DNA from: Bipolaris cookei
Lineage: Eukaryota > Ascomycota > Dothideomycetes > Pleosporales > Pleosporaceae
DNA length: 64,000 nt
Reading direction: 5' to 3'
Assembly: GCA_002286855.1 (NCBI GenBank)
Contig: NRSV01000033.1
Location: 62,001 to 126,000, forward strand
Below, in pieces: positions 1 through 12,181 of the stretch. The notes under the pieces were generated by a model, which was not told where the DNA came from, searched no databases, and was given only the letters and a program-made list of their open reading frames with translations. The translations under genes and the position numbers were made by a program. Every line of letters starts with the position of its first letter. Position 1 is the first letter of the stretch.

Positions 1-451
1 CTCGTGTGCGTGTATGCTTAGAATCTATTGCAAGCGGAGCCGCCCACACGAGCGGACGATGTAACAGTCCCTGCCAATTCAGGCACTACACCGTCTATCA
101 ACCGTGTAGGCTTGCTGATCACTTGATGCGTTCTTTCATATCCGCTGTAAATCTGCTGGCTTCTTGGCTTTTGAGCGGATCGACTTGGGAAGCTGGACAT
201 ATGCACAAAACGAGTTGGGCGCTCTTGTTGAAAATGGCTCATGAATTAGTATCTTGCACTGCCTCAAAGTCAACGGACGGGTGGAGACACCAAACTTCGT
301 ACCTAGGGACATCCTAACACCCACTCCCGTATACCGGTGTCCGTTGTCTTCTGACCCGACCCATCTTTATCATTACTCAAAAAATCATTGCACAGCTGCC
401 CATCTACCACACGTCCTTGATCAAACAAAAATGGCGCCAGAGTAAAATGCC
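1..451. other. gene-free left edge
   Basis: No open frame here shows family-like sequence or splice support. It is the 3' flank of the RING gene that follows, and may contain the flank of a gene lying outside the window. Nothing else is visible. Confidence 0.5.
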
Positions 452-1757
452 TCATGCCCCTCGGACAACGCCGCTGTTCATCCACTCTTCTCTCAACCTG
501 CTCCATACTCCCTCTCCCCTGAAGCCCCATACCCGCTTCTCATTCTGCAATCCCTTTAGCTTTTTCTTTAGCGTATCGCACTGCTCCTCGTTGCTGCCGT
601 TGCGTGCAACCACAGCCAAAAGCTCAATGCACGCAATCTCCTCGCTCATGCACTTAGTCACCGCACTCACACAGTCTTCCACCTCCATACCGAAGCCATA
701 GATCAGTTCATGGAGAACTTCCAAAGCTCTGCGGTCGTCTTGGAAATGCTTCTTTAAAGCACGGGGCGTCTCTGGAGACTTTACCCCTTCCACCTTGACC
801 CGACACAGTGGACATGTGCGGTAGGGGTATTTAGCCTTGTCAATTTTTGGCGTCATCATCCACTGCTCAAGGCAAGCTTTGCCGATGACATGCCCACAGT
901 GCTTGATCCGCACCGGATAGTCGTCGAGAAGCTCGTAGATCGGGAATTCGGAGAGGGCGGTGTAGGGATTCTGGCATACTGGACAGCACGCAGCAGTGTC
1001 ATCACCGATAACAAGTATGTCATTCGCAGTATTAGCAAGCTGCGCCAAGGGTATAGCGCAAGCAAAGTGGTCGACTACGATGGACTCTGCTTTGTCCGCA
1101 ATACGTCCTAGCGTGTCTAGGAAGTCAGCGGCCTCATCTGACAAGCGCTGTAGGCGCTCGGTATATATTGCACCAAGCTTGACAATATCCTGTAGATGTT
1201 CTGCGAGATTGCGATGCAGCACTACCATGAATCCAGCCTGCAAACGGCTCTCGGATGAAGGGAGACTGTAGTCTGTGAGAGCCATATATAGCCTCTCCTT
1301 CTCGGTCCAGTCTCTTTGTTGACCTTTGAGTTGCTTTCCGACAGCGAGCTTGATCGTCAACATCTCTTGCTCCCGCGGCATGACCTTGATTTGACAATCG
1401 AGCACGGCGAGTAACCACTTTCGAGCGACAGTAGCTTCCTCAACAACTTTTGCATCATTCAAATTCTCGAGACGCGACGGAGACGGGAATCGATGCTTCT
1501 CAAGTCTACGCAGTAGTTCCGGTGCTATGAACAGTGCGCTCTCTAGCTTGTTGTCTTCTTGTGCGAACCTGCACACATCTTCAAGGATGCGCATGCGCAG
1601 GCGCATTCGCTGATATACTGTCCTGGGTTAGGAGGAGATCACTATAGGAATATCAAGCAGTCGAGCGACTGATTTGACCAAGGATTAGGCACTCACCTTG
1701 CTCGTGTAACGATGCGTGGCGTACTTGCGAACTGTATTCATTTGATCGATGCGACAT
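452..1757 (-). CDS. RING-finger domain protein
   Basis: Two exons are inferred: 1697-1757 and 452-1617, with a 79-nt GT..AG intron between them, giving 408 aa. The first exon was added because it supplies an ATG and keeps the frame open; the conservative alternative starts at the internal ATG ending at 1606. Residues about 25-225 look alpha-helical and match nothing I know. A RING-type zinc module lies at about residues 231-292: a CCPVC pair, then CGH, a following Cys, and CPLC. The fifth ligand position is Gly (CGHVIGKACL), so one usual zinc ligand is missing, which I believe is a common variant in fungal RING proteins. RING proteins usually act as E3 ubiquitin ligases; the substrate is unknown. 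The tail after the RING is charged and helical. The RING call is firm, the function is inferred. Confidence 0.8.
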
Positions 1758-2776
1758 ATTTGTAGCATTTAGGCTGTCTTCCGGAGCTGGTTGCAGTAGG
1801 TATGTTTGAATCAGAGAGGGGGGTTGGTAGAGATGACACAGCCAAGCAGGTGCTTGTTCACTCTTTCCGCAGGTGTGAAAGCGAGCAGGGCGGACTGTTT
1901 GTACGCACGTGATGAAAGCGCAGGTAACGCCGAGAGGAGTATAGAAGTGGAATGTAAAAGCTTCCTCGAGAATATTTCTAGACGTTGTGAAAACGGTAAG
2001 GGTTTAGGTACTACGTAGAGATGAGTAAATGAAACAATATGATTCCTGAGCAGCTACAGTCCCTGAGATCGAGGCAACACACTTACGCCACACATCAACA
2101 TAGAACGAGCACCATATCAGAAAAGGGATATGAAAAGTTTCCGTTGTAATTTGATATTGCGGGTTTCGACCCTATCTTTGATGAGGACCATGCAGTGAGT
2201 ACCTTGAATTGCATAGAACCAGTTTCTCATATGGTAATCTTTTGCTTTTTGATTCGTAGAATTGCCCCTCACATTCACACAAGTACTATGCAAATATGGA
2301 CAAGGTAGTGTACAGTCTGCGGATGAGTGTTATCGATATATGTAGTAGATATGGCTCTTGATCCTACGATACCGAAAAAGATACTAGCAATGAAGTGTAG
2401 CACGACCTATGCAACATGAGACTTCGCTGGAGCGCCGATGTGCAGCACATTGATTCCATTGCTCATATTCTCAAGGCCGAATCTGCTTGATTTTTAGAGG
2501 CACTTTGGGTGCAAATCTTACTAAACTGTAAAGATCGTGTCCTGATACATAGTATTTGTCTTTAGCTCTACTGTGTAAGAATGGCGTACTGAGGCCCAAA
2601 GGAGGCTAGCGCTCAGAGGGGTCTTGGCAGACGGGAAGAGCCGCACGTACTCTGGCATCACCGAGACGCGACAGGACAAGGCATCGATACCCCTCAATTG
2701 CACTTTGATCGCGCATGATGCTTAGATAGCTGCTTTTTTTCTGTTCTCGCCCCTGTAGCATCTACAATTCCACATA
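1758..2776. other. intergenic, divergent promoters
   Basis: This 1 kb separates the divergent RING gene and AP-1 mu gene. The short open frames here have no recognisable content. One CACGTG hexamer is at 1916-1921. I see no repeat or RNA gene. Confidence 0.55.
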
Positions 2777-4318
2777 ATGGCATCGGCCATCTTCTTTCTC
2801 GACCTCAAGGGCAAGGTAGGGCGGTCAAGGCCAGAGTGATGCTGTATACTGACGAGTACATAGACCCTTTTGGCGCGCAACTACCGGGGAGATATTCCCA
2901 TGTCGGCGGTTGAGAAGTTTCCTGTCCTACTCAGCGAGGCCGAAGACGAGAGCTCGGCCGTCCCACCATGCTTTTCCAGTGAAGGCATCAACTATCTCTA
3001 CATCCGCCACAACAATCTCTACCTTCTCGCTCTCACAAAACGCAACACAAATGCCGCCGAGATTCTCCTGTTCTTGCACAAGGTCGTCGAGGTCTTTACA
3101 GAGTACTTTAAAGAACTCGAAGAGGAGAGTATAAGGGACAACTTTGTTGTCATCTACGAGCTGCTGGATGAGATGATGGACTTTGGATACCCACAAACGA
3201 CCGAAACAAAGATCTTGCAAGAGTATGATCCCCGGCTCTTGATCATGCGATTCGTTCCTGACATAGTTTCTGTGCAGGTACATCACTCAAGAATCCCACA
3301 AGCTCGAAATTGCACGACCGCCTATTGCAGTCACAAACGCCGTCAGTTGGCGAAGCGAAGGCATTCGATACCGCAAGAACGAAGTTTTCCTCGACGTTAT
3401 CGAATCTCTCAACCTACTCGTCTCTGCAACCGGCAGCGTGTTGCGATCAGAAATTCTAGGTGCTGTCAAGATGAAGTGCTATCTCTCAGGTATGCCTGAG
3501 CTGCGATTGGGATTAAACGACAAGGCCATGTTTGAGAGCACAGGAAGAGCCACTCGAGGAAAGGCCGTTGAGATGGAGGACGTCAAGTTCCACCAATGTG
3601 TGCGCTTATCAAGATTTGAAAACGATCGAACCATTAGCTTCATTCCACCGGACGGTGAGTTTGAGCTCATGAGCTACCGATTAAACACACAAGTCAAGCC
3701 TCTCATCTGGGTCGAGTGCATAGTAGAGAGCCACTCTGGCAGCAGAATAGAATATATGTTGAAGGTAAGCATTTGCGCTTCCACGATAAGAATGCTATGC
3801 TAATACGTTTCAGGCGCGAGCACAGTTTAAGCGACGAAGTACAGCGAATAACGTCCAAATTTCGATACCTGTTCCAGAAGACGCAGACACACCACGGTTC
3901 CGAACAAACATCGGCACGGTCCACTACGCACCAGAAACATCCTCGATTGTGTGGAAGATTAAGCAGTTTGGAGGTGGTAAGGAATTCCTCATGCGCGCTG
4001 AGTTAGGACTGCCGTCTGTCCGTGGTGACGACGAGAAGGGCGGTGGTATGATGGGTGGTTTTGGTGGCAGTATGGGGGGCGTTGGCGCTGGCAAAGCAAA
4101 GAGGCCCATCAACGTTAAGTTTGAGATTCCGTACTTTACTACCTCGGGTATCCAAGTGCGGTATCTGAAGATTATCGAGCCCAAGGTAAGTTTATTCGGT
4201 GGATGGCTTCGCATATGGATTACTAACACTGACACAGCTGCAATACCCATCATTACCTTGGGTACGCTACATCACACAGTCAGGCGATATCGCCGTGCGA
4301 TTACCGGATGTGAATTAG
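2777..4318 (+). CDS. APM1: AP-1 clathrin adaptor complex subunit mu
   Basis: Five exons: 2777-2815, 2864-3222, 3278-3764, 3814-4185 and 4238-4318 (445 aa). All introns are GT..AG and the last contains a perfect TACTAAC branch site at 4221. The N-terminus (MASAIFFLDLKGK) is the longin-like domain of adaptor medium chains (about residues 1-140). The rest is the mu-homology domain, which binds tyrosine-based YxxPhi sorting signals; the segment RSEILGAVKMKCYLSGMPEL is typical of AP-1 mu. A Gly/Met-rich insert (about residues 365-385) interrupts the C-terminal domain, as in other filamentous fungal AP-1 mu chains. AP-1 sorts cargo between trans-Golgi and endosomes. The C-terminus ends in the conserved strand with WVRYITQSG. 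Length and motifs fit AP-1 better than AP-2, whose mu chain is different at both ends. Confidence 0.95.
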
Positions 4319-5689
4319 AAGATAGTCAGCCTCCGGCAATGGACACATTTTTGAGAGAGCGGAGCGGGAATCCTTGTTCCCTACATTTCTGCATGCAGTG
4401 TGACGGCATTCTGAAGCATCCAGTGCAGTTCACGCGTTCCACAGAAGCAATTCATTCGGCTCTTGCCGCATACAACCCGGCAAACAGATACAAGAAATCC
4501 GGCACATATATACCAAGCCTTCCCCAGCTTGGAATCGTAGCCACAATGTGATTGAATGCGACTTAGCACCCGGAACACAATGTCGCTTCTCATGTGTGCG
4601 TGTACAATCTTGGAGAAACGCATTCTTCACGTCTTGATTAGTCTTGACGATATGCATGCCACGTAATGAGAGAAAAATATGTTACGTAGTCATGCCTACT
4701 TCAAGGCCACCGGTGGTGACGCATGCAAATCATGAGATGTGTTGTGAGTGGTGTCCTTTGGCGATGAAGAGTAAGCATGGCATCGGCGTTTGAATCTCCG
4801 TCTTCACCGGCTGATCGACAATCGGAATTTCCGCATCTGTCCGCCCCAGCACGCTAGGTTCGCAAACGACCATTTCCATATCCAGACCACCTTTCCTAGG
4901 AACGGGGATGAATAAAGAAAAAAGCAACATTTCCACAGCCGTTTTGTGGTAGCAGTTCGACTCGATGTTTCAAGGTTGATGCTGACATGGAAAATGGCCT
5001 ACGCAACGCACGGTGATACAGCATTCCGCGTATTCCTCTGCCGTGATTTCTCCCCACTCGCATTCTCCGAAACCATCTACGTACATCTAGTATGCGCTCT
5101 CGCAAAGCCCGCATCTTACCTCTTACAGCGAAGCCATTGCCCTGTGGCACCTCCTCCTCCAATCAAATCAACCAACTACAATCGGTACTGCGCAAAACAA
5201 GTCATTACACCGCGTCTGGGGGGATGCATAGGGCTGATATTTCGCCCTGCATGATGTACCCCCAGCCAATTAGGCAAACATGTGTGTGCTACAAAATCCG
5301 AGACTGTACACGCAAGTCCCATGGAACGCGTAAGCGCGGTGATGGTCTGTCGATTTCCGACTTGAAACATTTTTGGCTGCTACTTTCTTTGACGCGTTAT
5401 AGTGTGTTTCTCCAAGCAAACGCACGCGACTACGCTACGTCTACTCAGCCTCCATCTCTCTCTCTCTTGCGGAACCCCTCCGGATAATGGGTGCCCATGA
5501 CGGGGGCACTGCAAGGTAAGCCGGCATGGCGTCCATTAGCCTCGTAGGCCGCGTATGTCAGTTCAAGTGAAGTATTTGAGGGGAAGGAAAGCAGCATCAA
5601 TAGTGGTAGTAGTAGTAGTAGTAGTCTATTTTGTCAGTTCTTCAACCACACACATCGCAGAAAAGATAGAGCAGAAAAGAACAGTCACG
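4319..5689. other. intergenic
   Basis: This 1.37 kb holds the 3' flank of APM1 and the promoter and leader of the next gene. Several short frames exist on both strands (for example minus-strand 4730-4936) but none has family resemblance or splice support. Confidence 0.5.
5606..5625 (+). repeat. (GTA/TAG)n microsatellite in a 5' leader
   Basis: A run of about six GTA units lies 65-85 nt upstream of the ATG at 5690, in the likely 5' UTR of the secreted-protein gene. Confidence 0.8.
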
Positions 5690-6444
5690 ATGAGATTCCT
5701 CCTCCCAACAACCCTCACAGCCCTCATCACCCCTCTCCTCGCCCAAACAATCACCCCTGCCCCAACACCCACTTCCACAGCAGCTTGGTACGAAACCGGT
5801 CCCCCCTGGGCCTCGGACGACCCAGCAAAATGGTCCTCGATATACAGTTCTCTCCTCTCGGATGGTAAAATCCCTTCAACCCTGACTGCTGCACCCTGGC
5901 CAACTGGTAGTTGGGGACCGGGCCAAGGTCCCTGGGGCGGCCCTGGTTTCGGTCCTGGCGGTGGACCGGGAAGGCACTGGGGTGGTACGTTCTAATCCAT
6001 CCCCATATATCCCTCCCTTTTATACCATCATTGCAAAAAGCTGATTTCATGTGTACAGGTCCAGATGGTTTTGGTCCCTGGGGCACTTCCAACTACGGTC
6101 CTTACAGCGACTGGTCTACGCGCTCGGGCTGGCGCTCTGGGCCCTGGACTGCGTGGTGGGGCGGCAGCAAGTGTCCGCCGTCCGAGTGGCCCGGGTGGAC
6201 GGCGGGTCCGTGGAGTACGTCTGCGCCGTGGACGAGTTGGGAGGGTTGCACAGCGAGTACGACTGCGACGAGTGTTGTGACGACGACAGTGAGCGGGGTT
6301 GTGGCGACGTCGACGGCGTATGGGTTGCAGGTTGCGGCGGCGAGTGCAGAGCCACAGGAGCAGAGTGCTGGGGGCAAGGTACAGGTGGGTGTTGGAGCTA
6401 TGGTTGGGGTTGCGGGTTTGGTGGGAATTGTGGTGGGGATGTAA
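5690..6444 (+). CDS. Trp/Gly-rich secreted protein with GPI-like tail
   Basis: Two exons, 5690-5984 and 6059-6444 (226 aa). The intron is GT..AG and joins a Gly codon (G|GT). The start was chosen because it gives a clear signal peptide, MRFLLPTTLTALITPLLAQ, cleaved near residue 19. The mature protein is rich in Trp, Gly, Pro and Ser, with repeated GPWG/GPWxS-like segments over residues 75-165, then a Ser/Thr-rich stretch and a hydrophobic end (GAMVGVAGLVGIVVGM) with no cytoplasmic tail. That layout fits a GPI-anchored cell-wall or surface protein; anchoring is inferred. I know no named family. Only a few cysteines are present (two in the mature middle), so it does not look like a Cys-knit effector. 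Confidence 0.75.
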
Positions 6445-6614
6445 GAGGTGGGGAGGGAAGCACTGTTTGCTTGGAAACTCTAAGAGTCTTGTTGTGGAAT
6501 TTGTTGGTAGTAAAATACCCTCGTTCGATATATTTTCTTATATTTCTTATATGTAGTCAACGATATTAAAAAAGTACAACACCTACTTGAACACTTATTT
6601 ACTCCCCCTTTACG

Positions 6615-8469
6615 CTACAAGATGCGATTCATCCTCGCCTTCCACCCAACCTTCTCATTTCTGCCCTCTTCAGTTCCACTACCCACGCTGATGCCCTCGT
6701 CTACGTATCCGCTCTCATCGTAAATCTCGTCGGGATATACAGGCTTTTCAATAAAAGTCTCCGTTGGCGGCGCAATCACCATCTCGACCAACATATATAC
6801 GAGAGCCGTGCCTACGAAGCCCAGCATCCAACCAAAATTATACGGTCTTACGCCCACACCAGCATCGATCTTGTGGTTAATAGAGTGGATGAAACCAGGC
6901 AAGTTGGGTGCAACGCCAACGAGAAACGCGAAAATGGCACGCCAGTTGACACCAGCTGTGTACCTGTAGATACCATTGTACTGGAACAATGCAAGCGTGT
7001 CATATTTGGCGCGATGTACGACCCAGAAATCGATAACCATGATTGCTGCAATGGGGCCAAGGAAAATAGCATACGCGGACATGAAGTTAAGGAAGCTACC
7101 AGCACTAGCAAGAATCTTCCAGGGTACCAATGCCCAACAGAGGATTGCGCACAAGAGCTGACCACGGCGGATGTTGACGTATTGCGGGAACAGGGCCATG
7201 AGGTCGTTTGCGGCAGAGAGCGAGTTGGCAGAAATGTTCACACCCAGGGCTGCGAGGGCAAAGCTAAAGGCGGCGAAGAAGCGGCATGCGCGGTTGTCCC
7301 AGTGCGCAATGAGTGCCATGGGGTCCCAGTTGATTTCGCCGTATTGGGCAGCACCAGCGGAAGTGGCGGCGACTCCGATGAAGGCGATGAAGGTGAAGAC
7401 CAAGGGAAGGAATGGGACGTAGATGCATTGCCATTTCACTGAGACACGGGAGTAACGTGAGAAATCGGACTGTCCAATGAGTTAGATCTGGGAGTTTGAT
7501 GCTGGAAATGAACAGCCTACCTGGTTGACAGAAAGCGTGGCATAGTTTCCAGTAACTGCAGTCAGAGACGAAAGGAAACCCCATGAATACGCACTTCCCT
7601 TGAGGGTAGCAGTTTGGTTGAACATCCCGCCGCCTCCACCGGTAGAAACAAAAGCCCAGATGAGAATGGCGATCCACGCAATGGGTACAATGATACTCTT
7701 TGCCATAAACAGCCACCTCAACTGATTAGGATGCATGACCAAAAAGGGCAAACTTCCGAGCCAGAAGATGAAGAAGCTAATCATAGTGGCTGTATCAATG
7801 CCCTGGCTCTCTGGGATACCGTTCTTGAGAGTGAGAAAAGAGGGCCATATGGCGCCAATCATAACGCGGACCGAATTGGCACCGTTCATGTTCTGAATGG
7901 CGAACCAGAAGATGGCGAGAATGGCACGGGAGATGATGGCCAGGTAGGAGCCCCAGAAGCCCCATGAGGCGCGTGCGATGACTGGAAAGGGGACGTGGTG
8001 GAGGACTCCAATTGCGCCGTTAAGTGCTATCACGAAGGAGATCATGAAGAAGGCAAGGGCAACTATGCCGAGGGATTCGCGCCAGGTGAGACCTGTGAAG
8101 GATGGTCAGAATAGGGAGATTCGAGTGACATGGAGGTCGCGTACCAATTGCAATGATGCTGGATGCGAATTGCCATGTTGCAGCACTGCAATGCCGTTAA
8201 AATCACGGTGGACGCATTGGTTTCGAGGCGTATACTTGAAGGCATCCGAAATCCAATATGAGACGAAGCTGGTCACACCCCACTTTCGGGCATGCCTCGG
8301 GACAGGGTCCAAATCCTTGTTGGTCCTGTGGGAGTTGAGCAGATTAGCAAGAGTTCTTCCTGTTGGACGGAGGCAAGCTCGTGACCTACCAGCGCGCATT
8401 CCCCTCTGCAAAGGCACTACGAGGCTGCTCGACCTTGATGGTCCAATGCGGCTTCTCGATGAAAGGCAT
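6615..8469 (-). CDS. NCS1-family nucleobase/allantoin-type permease
   Basis: Five exons on the minus strand: 8390-8469, 8236-8325, 8145-8185 (41 nt), 7521-8092 and 6615-7469, giving 545 aa. Introns are 50-64 nt, GT..AG. An in-frame TAG just upstream fixes the start. The N-terminus has the NCS1 signature region (TNKDLDPVP, then SYWISDAFNAATWQFASS), followed by about 12 hydrophobic segments. WALVPWKILASAGSFLNFM and the late helices match the Fur4/Dal4/Fui1 branch of the nucleobase:cation symporter-1 family, which imports uracil, uridine, allantoin or thiamine-like compounds across the plasma membrane. Substrate cannot be decided from sequence alone. The acidic C-terminal tail (residues about 505-545) is cytoplasmic. 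It converges on the GPI-like gene with only 170 bp between stop codons. Confidence 0.92.
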
Positions 8470-9139
8470 GATGGCCTAGTGGCAAGCCTGCCGACGGTGC
8501 AATGTCAAGAGCTGACTGGAGTCGCGAAGCGTCTGGCCTCGATGTCGCGCAAAGAGGGACTGACACAGGTCTTTATCTTTGGGAACCTAACTGTAGGCAT
8601 GGTGCAGATCGCCGTTCATTTGGCCGTTACCATGGCTAGTTATATCAAGGCCTTGAGATGATAAGATAAGCGCACGAGGGAACCATCTAATTTGCTTGAC
8701 AGCTGGGGACGGACGGGTTAGGTAGAGGTCAGTACGGTTAGGCGAGGGGTCCGACGACGCCTCAGAGTGTCTGGTCCGAGTAAGTTTTCGTATAAAGCCA
8801 GTCACAGCCATCTGTGCCACTGGTCGATGGCGAGTCAACCACCTGGGCATCGGTTGTCATTCGCCCAGGCATCCAAAGTTGCAGATAAGCACCCCGGCCA
8901 TCTCAACACTAGCACTAGTAGGGCGCGGCTCGGTGGCGCCTCGGCTCCAATGCCCCGGACAGACCCTTTCCACGCGAGCAAATAGTCTCCGCCTCTCCTC
9001 TAAGCTTTATATATGCACGATACTTGTCCCCCTATGTCGTGAAGGATGCATTCTCCTGGGCCTAGATTTCTACTCATATATTTTTCTATATATATGTATA
9101 TGCACATTCGCCCTCTCTTTACCAACTTTCACCATGCAC
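8470..9139. other. intergenic
   Basis: This is the promoter and leader of the minus-strand permease and the 3' flank of the synthetase-like gene. Frames on both strands look random. Nothing else is visible. Confidence 0.55.
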
Positions 9140-10936
9140 CTACACATACGCCAACGTGTGGTCGTCTCGGATAGTGGCGTGCACTCCGAGTGATACCTGG
9201 CCACCCACTACCGACCAACCAGTTACAACAAGCTCTCCAACAACTTGTTCGTCTGTCGTCTTGTACTGTGCTGTATCCTTCAACTTGATCTCAACGCAGC
9301 TTAGTGGAATACCAAAATGACTGTGCTTATTCGATGCCGTGTCTCTTCGGTAGTCGTACATGTTCGTCTGTGCCACAGCCCCGGCCACCTTGGCCGTGGT
9401 CAAAGCGTACACAATGCGAGCCTTGGTGTAGATTCGAAGGTCAGACAGATCCTCCGAACTCAGTGGTGGGGTGTTCAAGCCTTGTCGTTCCGATACAAAC
9501 ATTAAGCGCAACTTGCCAGGCGTGGTACCAATTTCCGCTCTGGCTGGGGCATTCAACCTGGTGAAAAAATTGTCAGTGGGCAGGCGGCCGGCACTCAACA
9601 TGCGCGACTCGAGGTAATGGGCGAGTTTCTGAGCGGCACCAATTGCAGAAGTCTTGATGGTATTGTGAAGCTTTGCTGCAGTCTCGGCAGAGACAACAGT
9701 GACAGTAGGAGCGACGGAACGAGTAGCAAGCGTCAAATCAACGCCAGGGCCAGCCACAGATTGGATGATGACGGTAGCATGCGAGAACAAGGCTGCAAGA
9801 GTTAAGCACAGGCAGTATGAGTGAGTAAAGGCATCAGCGGGGAGGAACGTATCCGAGGCATTGAGACGTCGGATTGACGGAAGAGATGTAATGAGTGCGC
9901 CCGTGGCAGCAACAATATTCTGTGCTTGTTAGAGAGATTGCCATGCCACCCTGCTGCAAGTACGTACCTGTTGTGTGAATTCGACAATCTCGGCAGGCTT
10001 TCCGGGGGTCTCTTGCCAAAGAAAGACAATACCAGGAGCCTTCTCAGAAGTCGTGGGGAGCGGAGCGGCGCTGTTCTTGTGCTCTTGTACAAGCTCATGC
10101 CAGACAGCCACATCGACCTTGCCGCCAATGCCCTCGGGTACCTCGCTCCAATCCATATGCCTACTGGTCTTTTCTACGGTCCAGATAATCGAACGAAGGC
10201 CTGCCACAGCCTGACTGACGTCTGAGAGGGGAACGGAGCCGGCCTCGGCAATCAGTGCGTCGGCACCTGTTTGGACGAGAAAGTCAATGAGAGTTTGGTG
10301 GGGTTGGTTGTACGGGATCAGGATGGGTGTAAAGCCGTAGAAGGCGCCGGCGAAGAGCGTGCAGAGAAACTCGAGGCTGTTGGGTAGATAAACGGCAACA
10401 CGCTTTGTGTCACGGCCTTGCAGATGTTTCCCGATGATGGCAATCTCCTTGTTGACTTCTTCAAGTGAGTGCTCGGTGACACCTTCCTTGCCGAAAACGG
10501 TCATAATGTGTGCACTGCCGCTGGATGTGGCACCCTTATCGAGGGGAATCTCGCCCGTCACACGTCGCCAGATATCACGGAGATCGCCATCTTTGCCGGC
10601 AGAGTACATGGGAGCGCCCGGAGGCTTTACGGCTAGGCCGGTGCGGAGGGGGTCTGATGGGGTTAGTTGGAGGCATAGAAGCAGCAGTCATGGAACAAAC
10701 ACACAGCCATGGGGAATTTCGGGTGACCTAAAGATGGCTGACTCTCCCGGCTGCCTCACATATGAAGCCTGGGCCTGTCGTGCGAGCAGCAGTGGATGGG
10801 TATCGGCATCGGCGTTGTCGTAGACCATCCATCCGAGGAAGCCGACGATGGAAAAGGCGATGACGGTGGTATAGGTGTTCCAGCCGCTGAGGAGGCCCGT
10901 GATGGCCCCATCGATCTGTTGGACAACTCCGGTCAT
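9140..10936 (-). CDS. membrane-anchored degenerate acyl-CoA synthetase-like (AMP-binding) protein
   Basis: Three exons: 10705-10936, 9968-10653 and 9140-9919 (565 aa); introns of 51 and 48 nt, GT..AG. Residues about 20-40 form one membrane segment near the N-terminus. The following RSPEIPHGYPLRTGL region and the N-terminal fold (RVAVYLPNSLEFLCTLFAGA) match long-chain acyl-CoA synthetases. The phosphate-binding loop, normally TSGTTGxPKG, reads FLWQETPGKPAEIVEFTQQ (about residues 288-306). The YGLTE motif reads YALTT. The protein stops just after GELVVTGWSVVGG, so the C-terminal subdomain with the catalytic Lys is absent. Canonical fungal enzymes are about 650-700 aa. I infer a catalytically dead family member, possibly a scaffold or lipid-binding protein at ER or lipid droplets. 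A pseudogene is unlikely since the frame is intact across three exons. Confidence 0.8.
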
Positions 10937-11328
10937 GGCTGAATATGGTTGTATTCACATGGAAGAGAGTGAAGGTGTGAAAGGCGCAGTAGGAAGCGGC
11001 GGGATGGCGGCGGGGGAGCGGCTAGTCATGGGACCCCTGTCGCGCTTCCTCCAACGCTCGCGCTGTCCTCCGAGGGCCCTGGGCAAAACATGGTTGCTAT
11101 CCAACACCATAGCTACACCATGTACTAGCATTCACCCTTCACTACAGCCATTGCAAACATGTCACTATAGCCTAGAGTCTCACTAAAGAGCATCTAGGCA
11201 TAGACAAAGATTACTAACCCTACAGCACTACCATAGCCAAGCACGTGACACTCGCGCTCCATCCTTCAACGAGCCTCCCCCTCGAGCTAAACAAACAACC
11301 ATCGCACAAGCTCCACCTGCAGCTCACC
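10937..11328. promoter_or_regulatory. shared divergent promoter
   Basis: These 392 bp lie between the start codons of the synthetase-like gene (-) and POM34 (+), so both promoters must sit here. A CACGTG hexamer occurs at 11242-11247. No TATA-like element is obvious close to either gene. Confidence 0.55.
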
Positions 11329-12181
11329 ATGTCGCTTGCACGAAAAGCGCACTCGGCAACGCCGCCCATGCCTACGACGCCATCTGCCCAGACAGAGCAA
11401 CAGCCCACGCCTAACGGCTCCTGGCGACATCCACAGTTTGACGAGATTGCGCGTCGCCAGTACGCTACCACCTTTGACGAGCGCAATGTCCGCGCTATTG
11501 TGCTCAACTCTGGTCTGCTATTTCTCTCGGTATATGGCCAAAGTGTGAGCGAAAAAGTGAAGCTGGTGAGATATGCAGCGTGAGTATTGCCCTTCAAGCA
11601 GCGCGCCCTGCAGGCCCTAACATGTCCCCAGTGCTCCCATCAACGCTGTTGTAAAAGCAGTGCCCTTCAGTGCATGGGCTATACTCGCCATCCGAATCAT
11701 CTTCGCAGCCAACATCGTCATTGCCCTCCTCCCCCTCGTCCGCCGCTACTACCCCGACGACATCGCCGACATACCTCTTACTCCTTCGCAGCGCGCCTCG
11801 ATGGGCCTCAAGGCAGAAGTGCATGCGCCCCCAACACCAGGGTCTGCCTATGCCTCTCCAAACTTTGTTACACCGCCTCGCTACCAGCGATCCACACCAC
11901 GCAGCAACAGCTTCAGTAACCAAGACTATTCTCCGCTCAACGGCAGTCCCCGCCCAAATCTGGGGAGGTCAACCTCTAACTCTCCATTCAGTCTCAGCGG
12001 ATCAGCGGCGAAGCGCTTGAGCTACAACAGTTCAATGAGCAGCAGTCTGTTTGGCGATAACTCAAGCAGCGTGACCCCAGGTACCCCCACGCCGTCCACC
12101 GGCAAGGCCAGCGTGGGACTGAACAACAAGTGGCTATACGAGAAGCGAAGGGACAGCCCCAAGAGCAATCTCTTCTTATGA
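11329..12181 (+). CDS. POM34: nuclear pore membrane protein POM34-like
   Basis: Two exons, 11329-11579 and 11632-12181 (266 aa), with a GT..AG intron that has CTAAC just before the acceptor. The protein starts with a Pro/Thr-rich tail, then GSWRHPQFDEIARRQ, which I associate with fungal POM34. Two hydrophobic segments follow (about residues 60-78 and 95-118), joined by a short loop, then a long Ser/Pro-rich, probably disordered C-terminus with motifs such as PPTPGSAY. POM34 is a pore-membrane nucleoporin working with Ndc1 and Pom152 in yeast. Both termini facing the pore is inference from the family. The short C-terminal block KWLYEKRR followed by SPKSNLF looks conserved rather than random. 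Confidence 0.82.

Noticed and set aside
4730..5162. Minus-strand frames that might form a small two-exon gene
   Set aside because: No credible donor and acceptor pair and no recognisable sequence.
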